Positions 1 through 6,856 of a DNA stretch of 16,301 nucleotides are shown here, piece after piece. The first letter of the stretch is position 1. Each line of letters begins with the position of its first letter. The position numbers and the translations under genes are program-made. Origin of the DNA: Actinomycetes bacterium (lineage in GTDB: Bacteria > Actinomycetota > Acidimicrobiia > Acidimicrobiales > RAAP-2); the NCBI GenBank assembly GCA_021805305.1, contig JAJZFO010000077.1, positions 1-16,301 on the forward strand. Reading direction: 5' to 3'. The notes beneath the pieces were generated by a model, which did no database searches, was not told where the DNA came from, and saw only the letters and a program-made list of their open reading frames with translations.

Positions 1-1
1 G

Positions 2-652
2 CACGCCACGGTGCTGCACTGGACGCGCAACGACGGTGCGGTGCGCGACGGGGACCTGCTGTTGCTCGACGCGGGCGTCGAGTGCCACCAGCTCTACACG
101 GCCGACGTCACGCGCACCCTGCCGATCAACGGTCGCTTCACGCGCGCCCAACGTCGAGTGTACGAACTGGTCCTGGCGGCCCAACAGGCGGCCCTCGACG
201 AGGTGCGCCCGGGGGTCGACTTCCGCGCCCCCCACCACGCCGCGATGCGCGTGCTCACCGAGGGCCTGCACGAGATGGGCATCCTGCGCGAACCGGTGTC
301 CGAGGCCCTCCTGCCCGATCGTCAGCTCTTTCGCCGCTACACCCTGCACGGGACGAGTCACATGCTGGGCATCGACGTGCACGACTGCGCCCACGCGCGT
401 AATGAGCTCTACCTGGGGGAACTCCGCGCGGGCTACGTGCTGACCGTCGAGCCCGGTCTCTACTTCCAAGCCAACGACTTGACGGTGCCCGAGGAGTACC
501 GCGGCATTGGCGTGCGCATCGAGGACGACGTCTTAGTCACCGCCGAGGGTTACCGCAATCTCTCGGCGGCGCTCCCGCGCGACCCCGACGAGGTCGAGGA
601 GTGGATGGCGCGAGTCGCCGCCGACGGACCCCACGACCTCAGCCGACGCTGA
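2..652 (+). CDS. pepP: Xaa-Pro aminopeptidase (M24B), C-terminal part, cut by window start
   Basis: This is the catalytic pita-bread domain of a metallo-aminopeptidase P, which removes an N-terminal residue preceding proline in the cytoplasm. The reading frame is open from base 2 (codons for His-Ala-Thr), so the N-terminal part lies outside the window. All five metal ligands of the family are visible. Counting from the GTG at 11, they are D20 in LLLLDAG, D32 in TADVTR, H117 in HGTSHMLG, E147 in VEPGLYF and E171 in GVRIEDD. The second family histidine, in DVHD, is also present. The ligand order and spacing match PepP better than methionine aminopeptidase or prolidase, though a related M24B peptidase is possible. 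The stop TGA is only 5 bases from the convergent serB stop. It looks intact and active; only the N-terminus is missing because of the window edge. Confidence 0.9.
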   Translation, partial: HATVLHWTRNDGAVRDGDLLLLDAGVECHQLYTADVTRTLPINGRFTRAQRRVYELVLAAQQAALDEVRPGVDFRAPHHAAMRVLTEGLHEMGILREPVSEALLPDRQLFRRYTLHGTSHMLGIDVHDCAHARNELYLGELRAGYVLTVEPGLYFQANDLTVPEEYRGIGVRIEDDVLVTAEGYRNLSAALPRDPDEVEEWMARVAADGPHDLSRR

Positions 653-670
653 GACGACTACTGCGTCTCG
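650..670. terminator. Small hairpin across the convergent pepP/serB stops
   Basis: GAGACG (651-656) and CGTCTC (664-669) form a 6-bp stem with a 7-base loop. A T-G wobble can extend it at 650/670. It spans both stop codons, TGA at 650-652 for pepP and TAG at 658-660 on the minus strand for serB. There is no T-run on either side, so it would be a weak or actinobacterial U-less terminator at best. The position between convergent genes is the main support. Confidence 0.3.
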
Positions 671-1839
671 ATCTCCTCGCGGCTGATGCCGAGGAAGTAC
701 AGGACCGCGTCGAGGTAGGGCACGGACAGGGCCGCGTCGGCGTGTTCACGCACGACGGGTTTGGCGTTGAAGGCAATCCCGAGGCCCGCGACGGAGATCA
801 TGTCGATGTCGTTGGCGCCGTCGCCGACCGCGACGGTCTGAGCCAGGGGGACCCCCACCTCACTCGCGAAGCGTTCGAGGGCCCGGGCCTTGCCCGCGCG
901 ATCGACGATGGGCCCCGCGAGGCGACCGGTCAGACGACCCTGGACGATCTCGAGACGATTGGCCTCGAGGTAGTCGACGTGCAACTCCGCCAACAGCGGC
1001 GCCAGGACCTCGACGAAACCCCCCGAGACCACCGCCGGCACGTACCCCAATCGGTGCAGGGTGCGCAACAGGGTGCGCGCGCCGGGGGTCAAACGCAACC
1101 GTTCGCGCACGCGGTCCAGGACGCTCGCGTCCAGTCCCTCGAGTAGCGCCACCCGTCCACGCAGCGACTCGGCGAAGTCCAACTCGCCCGCCATCGCGCG
1201 CTCGGTGATGCGCGCGACCTCGTCGGCGCAGTGCGCCTCCTGCGCGAGCAAGTCGATGACCTCGTCTTGGAGCAGGGTCGAGTCGGCGTCCATCACCACC
1301 AAGTGCTTGGCCCGCCGGTGTAGTCCGGCGCGCTGCACCGCCAGGTCGAGACCGCGTTCTTGGGCCACCGCCGCCACCGCCTCGCGCAGGGCCGCGTGGT
1401 CGAGGCCGCGCACCACGAGTTCGTAGCAGTCGACCGGATAACTGGCGAGGTGCACGATGCGTTCGCAGGTGGCCCCGACCGACGCGATGGCGGCGAAGAC
1501 CGCCGCGAGCTGATCGGCGCTGATGCGCGTGGCCAGGAGCGTCACGAGGAGCCGGCCGCCCACCTGGACCGGGTCCGGCGTCACGCGTTCGACGGTGGCG
1601 ACCACGCCGTCGCGGTTGATATCGCGCGCACCCAGGGCCGCGTACAGGTCGTCCTCGGAGACGTTCTCGTCGACACAGACCTCGCCGCAGAGCACGAGCG
1701 CGCCGCGAATGGTGATCTGCGCGACGTCCGAGAGCTGCCCCCCCACGCGGGTGACCTCGGCCAGCGCCGCGAAGAGTTCGGACCCGACGCCGACGCGGTC
1801 GGGTCCGGACACGGTAACGAGATAGGTAGTGCGGGACAC
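658..1839 (-). CDS. serB: Phosphoserine phosphatase SerB with tandem ACT domains
   Basis: It dephosphorylates L-3-phosphoserine in the last step of serine synthesis. Residues about 1-85 form one ACT domain (start of the core: YLVTVSGPDRVGVG) and about 92-165 a second (RLLVTLLATRISADQL). The HAD phosphatase follows, with motif I MDADST (D184, D186), the serine motif SGGF and motif III/IV VGDGANDIDM. The double-ACT layout and about 393 residues match the actinobacterial SerB2 type, in which the ACT domains bind serine. I place the start at GTG 1839 because TAGCAT (1846-1851) ends 6 bases before it. A TTG at 1845 is in frame and adds two residues. The gene lies directly downstream of the MFS gene, whose TAG stop overlaps this putative -10, so it may be read both from the operon and from its own promoter. 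No other serine-pathway gene is in the window. Confidence 0.93.
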   Translation of the reverse strand: MSRTTYLVTVSGPDRVGVGSELFAALAEVTRVGGQLSDVAQITIRGALVLCGEVCVDENVSEDDLYAALGARDINRDGVVATVERVTPDPVQVGGRLLVTLLATRISADQLAAVFAAIASVGATCERIVHLASYPVDCYELVVRGLDHAALREAVAAVAQERGLDLAVQRAGLHRRAKHLVVMDADSTLLQDEVIDLLAQEAHCADEVARITERAMAGELDFAESLRGRVALLEGLDASVLDRVRERLRLTPGARTLLRTLHRLGYVPAVVSGGFVEVLAPLLAELHVDYLEANRLEIVQGRLTGRLAGPIVDRAGKARALERFASEVGVPLAQTVAVGDGANDIDMISVAGLGIAFNAKPVVREHADAALSVPYLDAVLYFLGISREEIETQ

Positions 1840-1845
1840 GGACAA

Positions 1846-1851
1846 ATGCTA
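1846..1851 (-). promoter_or_regulatory. Putative -10 (TAGCAT) for a leaderless serB mRNA
   Basis: Read on the minus strand, TAGCAT fits TAnnnT and is followed by 6 bases and then GTG at 1839. Its TAG is also the stop codon of the upstream MFS gene. No clear -35 element and no Shine-Dalgarno are visible. The same arrangement recurs at several other genes here, which raises confidence above that of a lone hexamer. Confidence 0.4.
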
Positions 1852-3141
1852 GGGGGTATCGACCGGCCCCTCACGCGAATGGTCCTCGGCGCGGAGTGCC
1901 CGCACCATCGCGACGTGGACGTCGCTGCGGGCGTCGAAGCGCCACAAGGACGGCAACGCCGCCGCCAGCGCCGCCACCGAACCCGAACAGGCCAGACCCC
2001 CGACCGTGAGCGAGAATCGCAGACTGGTCCACGCGGCCATGACGCCGGCGCGAAACTGACCCGCGGTGGGTCCCAACGAGTACGAGATCATCTCCATGCC
2101 GGCCATGCGCCCACGGATGTCGGGCGGGATCGACTCGTTCCACATGGTGGAGCGAAAGATACCGCTGAGGGCGTCCGCCCCACCGGCGATCGCCAGCCCC
2201 GCCCACACCCACCACAGCGACGAGGCCGCGCCGAAGAGAGCAATGCCCAACCCCCAGGCGACGGCCGCGGCGACGAGGCCGCGCCCGTAGTGGTGCACGC
2301 GTCGCGTCCCCCCCGAGAGCAACGTGACGAGCAGCGCTCCGCCCGGCAGTGCGCAGTAGAGCAGCGCGAGCGCGTAGCTCGAATGAAAACGCGCCGCCAC
2401 GAAGGGCAGCATGGCCACCGGGAACGCGAGGGTCATGGCGAGCAGGTCCACGACGTAGGTCCCGACGATGTCGGGGCGCGAGCGCAAGAAAGCGACCCCC
2501 GCCCGCAACGCCACGCGATCGCTCGCCGGCGGGGCGACCGGCACCCGCGTCGCCGCGAGTCCGGCCAGCCAGTACAGGGAGAGGGCGAAGGTCACGAGGT
2601 TGGCGCCGTAGACGAACCCCGGACCCGCGCCGACGGCCACGAGCCCGCCGAGGGCCGGTCCGATGATGGACGCCGTGGTGTAGCGGATATTGGCCAAGGT
2701 CGAGGCGGCGCGCTGCGCCTCGTGGGTGACGAAACTCTGATTGAGCGCCTCGATGCTCGGCCGTTGCAGACTCGACGCCGCGGCGGCCACCACGGCGTCG
2801 GCGTAGAGGACCCACGCCAGGGGGTGGGGCAACATCGCGTTCACCAACACCACCGCCGTGGCCGCCATCAACGCCGCCTCCATGACGATGATGAGGCGAC
2901 GCCGATCCATCCGATCGGCCAGTACCCCGCCGTAGAGCCCGCAGACAATCACCGGCACCAACTCGAACACACCGAGGGCGCCGACGTCGAGGGTCGAGTG
3001 CGTCAACTGTTTGAGTTGATAGGGGATGGTGACGTACGTCGCCTGCGAGCCCACGGCGGTGATGAACCCAGCCACGTAGAGACGCCGGTACTGGCGCGAC
3101 GCGCGCAGGGGGGTGAGGTCGACCCCCAAGTGTTCTCTCAC
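1849..3141 (-). CDS. MFS transporter, EntS/MFS_3-like exporter family
   Basis: This is a 430-residue integral membrane protein of the major facilitator superfamily with about twelve hydrophobic segments. Support comes from the cytoplasmic loop 2-3 motif A, seen as GGVLADRMDRRR (about residues 71-82), and from a second-half loop reading GGTRRVHHYGRG. The pattern near the N-terminus (YRRLYVAGFITAVGSQ, then IPYQLKQLT) is typical of the MFS_3/enterobactin-exporter-like group, which exports siderophores or drugs. The actual substrate cannot be told from the sequence. I chose GTG at 3141 because it overlaps the stop of the upstream acyltransferase as GTGA, a usual sign of translational coupling; a TTG at 3162 would add seven residues. 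The coupling suggests that the exporter and the acyltransferase are made together, perhaps acting on one small molecule or glycan precursor, but that is inference. Confidence 0.88.
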   Translation of the reverse strand: MREHLGVDLTPLRASRQYRRLYVAGFITAVGSQATYVTIPYQLKQLTHSTLDVGALGVFELVPVIVCGLYGGVLADRMDRRRLIIVMEAALMAATAVVLVNAMLPHPLAWVLYADAVVAAAASSLQRPSIEALNQSFVTHEAQRAASTLANIRYTTASIIGPALGGLVAVGAGPGFVYGANLVTFALSLYWLAGLAATRVPVAPPASDRVALRAGVAFLRSRPDIVGTYVVDLLAMTLAFPVAMLPFVAARFHSSYALALLYCALPGGALLVTLLSGGTRRVHHYGRGLVAAAVAWGLGIALFGAASSLWWVWAGLAIAGGADALSGIFRSTMWNESIPPDIRGRMAGMEMISYSLGPTAGQFRAGVMAAWTSLRFSLTVGGLACSGSVAALAAALPSLWRFDARSDVHVAMVRALRAEDHSREGPVDTP

Positions 3142-3779
3142 GACGCCGGTCCCCGCTGCCAACCCGACTCCGGGGTGTAGTGGCGCAGGACGCGCGCGGG
3201 GACCCCCCCGAGCACCACGTGATCAGGGAACGTCCCGCGCACCACCGCCCCGGCGGCCACCGTCGTGTTGCGTCCGAGGTGCGTACCCGGCAAGATGACC
3301 ACGTTCGTCCCGAGCCAACTGCCCGAACCGATGGAGACGGCCGATTCTTCGGGGGTCTGACGTCCCACGGGCACCTCGGGGTCAAGGTACGCGTGATTCT
3401 GATCGGTGATGTACACGTAGGGTCCCACCTGGATCTCGTCGCCCAGCGTGATGGACCAGTGTCCGACGATGTGCGAGCCTCGCCCGATCACGCACGCCTG
3501 GCCGATGCGCACCACCGGCGCGTGCAGCATCACCTGTTCGCCGTGGATACCGGCGCTGACGCAGACGTTCGGCCCGATCAGGGTGCCGTCACCGATGGAG
3601 AGGTACCGCTCGTTGTAGATGACCCCCTGGGGCGCCATCAAGCCCGCCCCGCGACCGAAGTAGTAGAACGACCGCGCGTAGCGGTCGTCGGGCCCCACGG
3701 TCGCGACGTCGTTGGCGTACCGGCGCAGCGCGCGAACGCGCGCACCCAACCACCGACGGTAGCGAAGACGCGCGTTCAT
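3138..3779 (-). CDS. Left-handed beta-helix (hexapeptide repeat) acyltransferase
   Basis: This 213-residue protein belongs to the hexapeptide-repeat acetyltransferase superfamily (WcaF/NodL/maltose acetyltransferase-like), which moves an acetyl group from acetyl-CoA to a sugar or similar acceptor. About residues 55-195 show imperfect [LIV]-G-x4 repeats such as LSIGDGTLIGPNVCVSAG and LGTNVVILPGTHLG. The loop ITDQNHAY carries the catalytic-type histidine (about H129). The C-terminus has the usual closing VLGGVPARVLRHY. The basic N-terminal 25 residues are not part of the helix. The ATG at 3779 is chosen because TAGCGT ends 7 bases upstream; a GTG at 3788 is in frame. The MFS gene overlaps the stop by GTGA. 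The acceptor is unknown. It occupies the place after recA where recX often lies. Confidence 0.85.
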   Translation of the reverse strand: MNARLRYRRWLGARVRALRRYANDVATVGPDDRYARSFYYFGRGAGLMAPQGVIYNERYLSIGDGTLIGPNVCVSAGIHGEQVMLHAPVVRIGQACVIGRGSHIVGHWSITLGDEIQVGPYVYITDQNHAYLDPEVPVGRQTPEESAVSIGSGSWLGTNVVILPGTHLGRNTTVAAGAVVRGTFPDHVVLGGVPARVLRHYTPESGWQRGPAS

Positions 3780-3786
3780 CGATTGC

Positions 3787-3792
3787 ACGCTA
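3787..3792 (-). promoter_or_regulatory. Putative -10 (TAGCGT) for a leaderless acyltransferase mRNA
   Basis: TAGCGT on the minus strand ends 7 bases before ATG 3779, and there is no Shine-Dalgarno close to that ATG. The position would start the transcript at or next to the A of the start codon. A GAGGTGG stretch lies further upstream, which would weakly serve the alternative GTG at 3788 instead. Confidence 0.4.
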
Positions 3793-3821
3793 GTGGCCCG
3801 CCCACCTCACCGAGGGTCCGG

Positions 3822-3837
3822 CGCGCGTCGACGCGCG
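3822..3837. repeat. 16-bp perfect palindrome downstream of recA
   Basis: CGCGCGTCGACGCGCG reads the same on both strands and lies in the 79-base gap between the recA stop and the acyltransferase ATG. It could fold as part of a recA transcript terminator, although no T-run follows. In GC-rich DNA such CG-only palindromes also arise easily by chance. Confidence 0.3.
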
Positions 3838-3858
3838 GGTCAGCGCGACGCGGGCCGC

Positions 3859-4908
3859 TCAGTCCAGGGTGAGGGGCGCGTCGACGTCGATCTCCGCACC
3901 GACCACGTCGGGCAACAGTGCGTTCGCCATGTGCTCGCGCACGCGGCCGTCGATCTCGGCCATGGTCTGAGGGTTCTCGCGCAAGAACGTCTTCACGTTC
4001 TCTCGCCCCTGGCCCATCTGCTCGCCCTCGTACGTGAACCACGCGCCGGCCTTCTTCACGAAGCCCAATTCGACCGCGACGTCGAGCACCGACCCCTCGC
4101 GGCTGATGCCCTGGCCGTACATGATGTCGAATTCGGCCTGCTTGAAGGGGGCCGCGCACTTGTTCTTCACCACCTTGACGCGCGTCCGGTTGCCCACCAC
4201 CTCCGTACCGTCCTTAATCGACTCGATGCGGCGAATGTCGAGTCGGACACTCGAGTAGAACTTCAGCGCCCGTCCGCCCGGCGTTACTTCGGGCGAGCCG
4301 TAGATGACACCAATCTTCTCGCGCAACTGGTTGATGAAGACGGCCACCGTGTTGGACTTCGACAGTCCGCCGGTGAGCTTGCGCAACGCCTGACTCATCA
4401 GTCGCGCCTGGAGACCGACGTGTGAATCACCCATGTCGCCCTCAATCTCCGCGCGCGGCGTCAGGGCCGCGACCGAGTCGATCACGATGACGTCGAGGGC
4501 GCCCGAACGAATCAGCATGTCGCAGATCTCGAGCGCTTGCTCGCCGGTGTCGGGCTGGGAGATCAAGAGATCGTCCACGTTGACGCCGATGGCGCGCGCG
4601 TACACCGGATCCATGGCGTGCTCGGCGTCGATGTAGGCGCACACGCCACCGTTGCGTTGGGCTTCGGCGACGACGTGCATGGCCAGCGTCGACTTGCCCG
4701 ACGACTCCGGTCCGTACAGCTCAACGATGCGACCACGCGGCAGGCCCCCGATCCCCAGAGCCATGTCCAGTGCGAGGGCGCCCGTCGGAATGGACTCGAT
4801 GCTCATGTGCAGGTTCTCACCCATGCGCATGATCGAGCCCTTGCCGAACTGCTTCTCAATCTGGCCGAGGGCCGATTCGAGGGCCTTAGCGCGATCGTCG
4901 CTTGCCAT
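3859..4908 (-). CDS. recA: Recombinase RecA
   Basis: RecA forms ATP-dependent filaments on single-stranded DNA for homologous recombination and triggers LexA self-cleavage in the SOS response. The 349-residue product has normal family length. The Walker A motif GPESSGKST is at residues 66-74 (K72), Walker B is [12 protein letters not shown], and the [11 protein letters not shown] stretch precedes the disordered DNA-binding loop region [12 protein letters not shown]. The C-terminus is acidic ([11 protein letters not shown]), as in other RecA proteins. No intein interrupts it. The ATG at 4908 is preceded by AAGGAG with a 6-base spacer, which rules out the longer in-frame start at 4941. An SOS box lies about 85 bases upstream, inside the cinA-recA gap. 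cinA is directly upstream on the same strand. recX is not the next gene. Confidence 0.98.
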   Translation of the reverse strand: MASDDRAKALESALGQIEKQFGKGSIMRMGENLHMSIESIPTGALALDMALGIGGLPRGRIVELYGPESSGKSTLAMHVVAEAQRNGGVCAYIDAEHAMDPVYARAIGVNVDDLLISQPDTGEQALEICDMLIRSGALDVIVIDSVAALTPRAEIEGDMGDSHVGLQARLMSQALRKLTGGLSKSNTVAVFINQLREKIGVIYGSPEVTPGGRALKFYSSVRLDIRRIESIKDGTEVVGNRTRVKVVKNKCAAPFKQAEFDIMYGQGISREGSVLDVAVELGFVKKAGAWFTYEGEQMGQGRENVKTFLRENPQTMAEIDGRVREHMANALLPDVVGAEIDVDAPLTLD

Positions 4909-4914
4909 TGATGT

Positions 4915-4920
4915 CTCCTT
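4915..4920 (-). promoter_or_regulatory. Shine-Dalgarno of recA (AAGGAG)
   Basis: AAGGAG lies 6 bases before ATG 4908 and fixes the start. It is among the strongest ribosome binding sites in the window and marks recA as a leadered transcript. Confidence 0.85.
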
Positions 4921-4984
4921 GTTCTTCGTCACACGGGGCACGTTAACGGCCCGTAGTCACATCGGTCGCTCTCCGCTACGAAGT

Positions 4985-4990
4985 ACCGTA
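4985..4990 (-). promoter_or_regulatory. Putative recA -10 (TACGGT) next to the SOS box
   Basis: TACGGT matches TAnnnT on the minus strand and begins 3 bases downstream of the SOS box. A repressor bound to the box would cover the -35/spacer region. The implied leader is about 70 bases. No convincing -35 hexamer is visible, and TAGTAC next to it is an alternative. Confidence 0.35.
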
Positions 4991-4993
4991 CTA

Positions 4994-5007
4994 CGAACAG
5001 GTGTTCG
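4994..5007. promoter_or_regulatory. LexA-binding SOS box of recA
   Basis: CGAACAGGTGTTCG has perfectly inverted arms CGAAC and GTTCG around four bases. The symmetry extends outward to TACGAAC...GTTCGTA, 16 of 18 positions over 4992-5009, with only the central GG breaking it. This is the Gram-positive/actinobacterial LexA operator form. It lies between the cinA stop and recA, so recA should be inducible by DNA damage independently of cinA. Confidence 0.85.
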
Positions 5008-5031
5008 TAACAAGGATTTCGTCGACGAACC

Positions 5032-6291
5032 TCAGTCGAGACGATCGAGGCCGCGACGCAGGGCGTCGAGGGCCCCGATGGCGCTGAAAGCTCGTACGCG
5101 GGCCCGATCCCCGGGAACCCGCAATGCGACGTGCGACACCTCGTCACCGAGGGCCAAACCCACGAAGACCGTACCGGGACCCTGTCCGTCCTGCTCGTCG
5201 GGGCCCGCGACACCCGTCACCGAAAGGGCGACGTCCGATCCCAGGAGGAGACGGGCACCGAGCGCCATCTCCTGCGCCGCGCGAGCGCTCACGACGGGAC
5301 CGGGCGTCACCCGCAAGAGGTCGAACTTCACGGCGGACGCGTAACTCACCACGCCGCCGCGGAACCACTGCGACGCCCCGGGGACGTTGACCAGGCGACT
5401 GGCGATGAGTCCGCCCGTCAGAGATTCCGCGAGCGCGAGACTGAGCCCGCGCGCGAGGAGACGTTGCGCCACCGCGAACTCCATCGTCTCGTCGTCCAAC
5501 CCGAAGATGATGTCACCGAAGGCCGCCTCGATGAGTGCGCGGACCAACTGTTCTTCCTCGTCGAGCAGCGCCATCGCGTGCTCACGGTCATTGCCCCGCG
5601 CCGTGAGGCGAACCTTGATGCCCTCGATACCCGAGGCCAGAAAGGCGATGGTCACGCGCTCGGAGTCGATGAGGGCGTCGAAGCGCTCGGCCACCGCTTC
5701 GGCGAGACCCGACTCGCTCGCACCCCACGTACGCAGCACGCGCGACACGATGACCGAGGTGTGACCCTGGGCGCGCTGACGTTCGAGGAGGTCGGGCAAG
5801 ATGGCGCGCTCGAACATGTCGCTCATCTCGTAGGGCACGCCGGGCACTGCGTACATCACCCGATCGCCGACCGGACAGATCAGCCCCGGGGCGGTGCCCC
5901 GCGACTGCTCGATGATGCGGGCACCGACGGGGACGTCGGCCTGGAGCAGATTGTTCTGGGCCATGACGCGCCCGCGCGCGTCGAAGAACGACCGGATCTT
6001 CGCCACGACGTCGTCGTGGCGCACCAGGGCGACCCCCATGACCTCGGCCAGGGCGGCGCGGGTGATGTCGTCCTGGGTGGGACCGAGACCGCCGCAGACG
6101 ATGACCGCGTCGCTGCGGCTGAGGGCGACGCGAAACGCCGCCACGATGCGCTCGTGGTTGTCCCCCACGTGTTGGTGGTACTGCGACGTGAGGCCGTGGG
6201 CCGCCAGGCGCTCGCCGAGCCACTGGGAATTCGTATCAGGAATCTGGCCGAGCAGCAGTTCGGTACCGACCGCGACGATCTCAACGCGCAC
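5032..6291 (-). CDS. cinA: CinA: COG1058 domain fused to nicotinamide-nucleotide amidohydrolase (PncC)
   Basis: This is a full-length two-domain CinA of 419 residues. Residues 1 to about 165 form the molybdopterin-binding-like COG1058 domain, with VGTELLLGQIPDTNSQWL at the N-terminus and CGGLGPTQDD. A middle region follows. The PncC domain begins near residue 285 with ESLTGG (289-294), then VPGASQWFRGGVVSYA and SVTGVAGPD. PncC deamidates nicotinamide mononucleotide to nicotinate mononucleotide in pyridine nucleotide recycling, and the N-terminal domain of full CinA has been linked to ADP-ribose pyrophosphatase activity. The GTG start at 6291 overlaps the end of pgsA by 11 bases, so the two are co-translated. 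recA follows after 123 bases that hold its own SOS promoter. The old link of CinA with competence is not evident here. Confidence 0.95.
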   Translation of the reverse strand: MRVEIVAVGTELLLGQIPDTNSQWLGERLAAHGLTSQYHQHVGDNHERIVAAFRVALSRSDAVIVCGGLGPTQDDITRAALAEVMGVALVRHDDVVAKIRSFFDARGRVMAQNNLLQADVPVGARIIEQSRGTAPGLICPVGDRVMYAVPGVPYEMSDMFERAILPDLLERQRAQGHTSVIVSRVLRTWGASESGLAEAVAERFDALIDSERVTIAFLASGIEGIKVRLTARGNDREHAMALLDEEEQLVRALIEAAFGDIIFGLDDETMEFAVAQRLLARGLSLALAESLTGGLIASRLVNVPGASQWFRGGVVSYASAVKFDLLRVTPGPVVSARAAQEMALGARLLLGSDVALSVTGVAGPDEQDGQGPGTVFVGLALGDEVSHVALRVPGDRARVRAFSAIGALDALRRGLDRLD

Positions 6292-6856
6292 GGGCGAACA
6301 TCTCTTTGCCGTCGACGTAGTAGCGCCAGCCCGTATAGACCGTCATGACGACCGCCACCCAGATGGTGACGTCAGCGATCCAGAGGTGGCGCGCCGTCAG
6401 GGGGATGACGCAGAAGGCGATCGCCCAATCCTGCACGAAGGTCTTCCACTTGGCGATCTTCACCGCCGGGATCGAAAAGCCCAGTTTGGCCGCGCGAGAG
6501 CGGTGCACGCTCATCCACACCTCGCGCAACGTGATGATGATCGAGGGGATGACGAAACTCGAGACCCCGTGAGGGCGCGAGAAGATAATCGCGTAGAGCC
6601 CGCCCAGCACCACGACCTTGTCGGCGAGGGGGTCGAGGAACGCACCCGAGGTCGTGGTGCCGTGGCGACGGGCCACGATGCCGTCGAAGTAGTCCGAGGC
6701 GGCGGCCAGGGCCCCCACGCTCGTCGTCCACCACGAGATGCGGTGGGCGACGATCATGTAGATGAAGACGGGTGCGACGGCCAGACGGAAGATCGTCATG
6801 AGGTTGGCCGGGGTCAACAGCGCCGACTCGCCGTAGATACGCTCGCGCGTCGTCAC
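6281..6856 (-). CDS. pgsA: CDP-alcohol phosphatidyltransferase, phosphatidylglycerophosphate synthase
   Basis: This membrane enzyme joins CDP-diacylglycerol and glycerol 3-phosphate to give phosphatidylglycerol phosphate, the first committed step to phosphatidylglycerol and cardiolipin. The whole family signature D-x2-DG-x2-AR-x8-G-x3-D-x3-D is present as D55, D58-G59, A62-R63, G71, D75 and D79. Several hydrophobic helices follow, and the length of 191 residues is normal. The GTG start shares a GTGA overlap with the rimO stop, and the end overlaps cinA by 11 bases, so it sits inside one operon. Substrate assignment as PgsA rests on the conserved rimO-pgsA-cinA order; another CDP-alcohol acceptor, such as inositol phosphate, is less likely. 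Confidence 0.9.
   Translation of the reverse strand: MTTRERIYGESALLTPANLMTIFRLAVAPVFIYMIVAHRISWWTTSVGALAAASDYFDGIVARRHGTTTSGAFLDPLADKVVVLGGLYAIIFSRPHGVSSFVIPSIIITLREVWMSVHRSRAAKLGFSIPAVKIAKWKTFVQDWAIAFCVIPLTARHLWIADVTIWVAVVMTVYTGWRYYVDGKEMFARAR

Noticed and set aside
1360..3180. Plus-strand open frame of 606 codons across serB and the MFS gene
   Set aside because: It is antisense to two well-supported genes, its composition is dominated by Arg, Gly, His and Asp, and it has no domain-like pattern. Long antisense frames are expected in GC-rich DNA.
4909..4941. Longer recA start at 4941
   Set aside because: AAGGAG lies inside that extension with ideal spacing to ATG 4908, and RecA proteins begin near [12 protein letters not shown] sequence.
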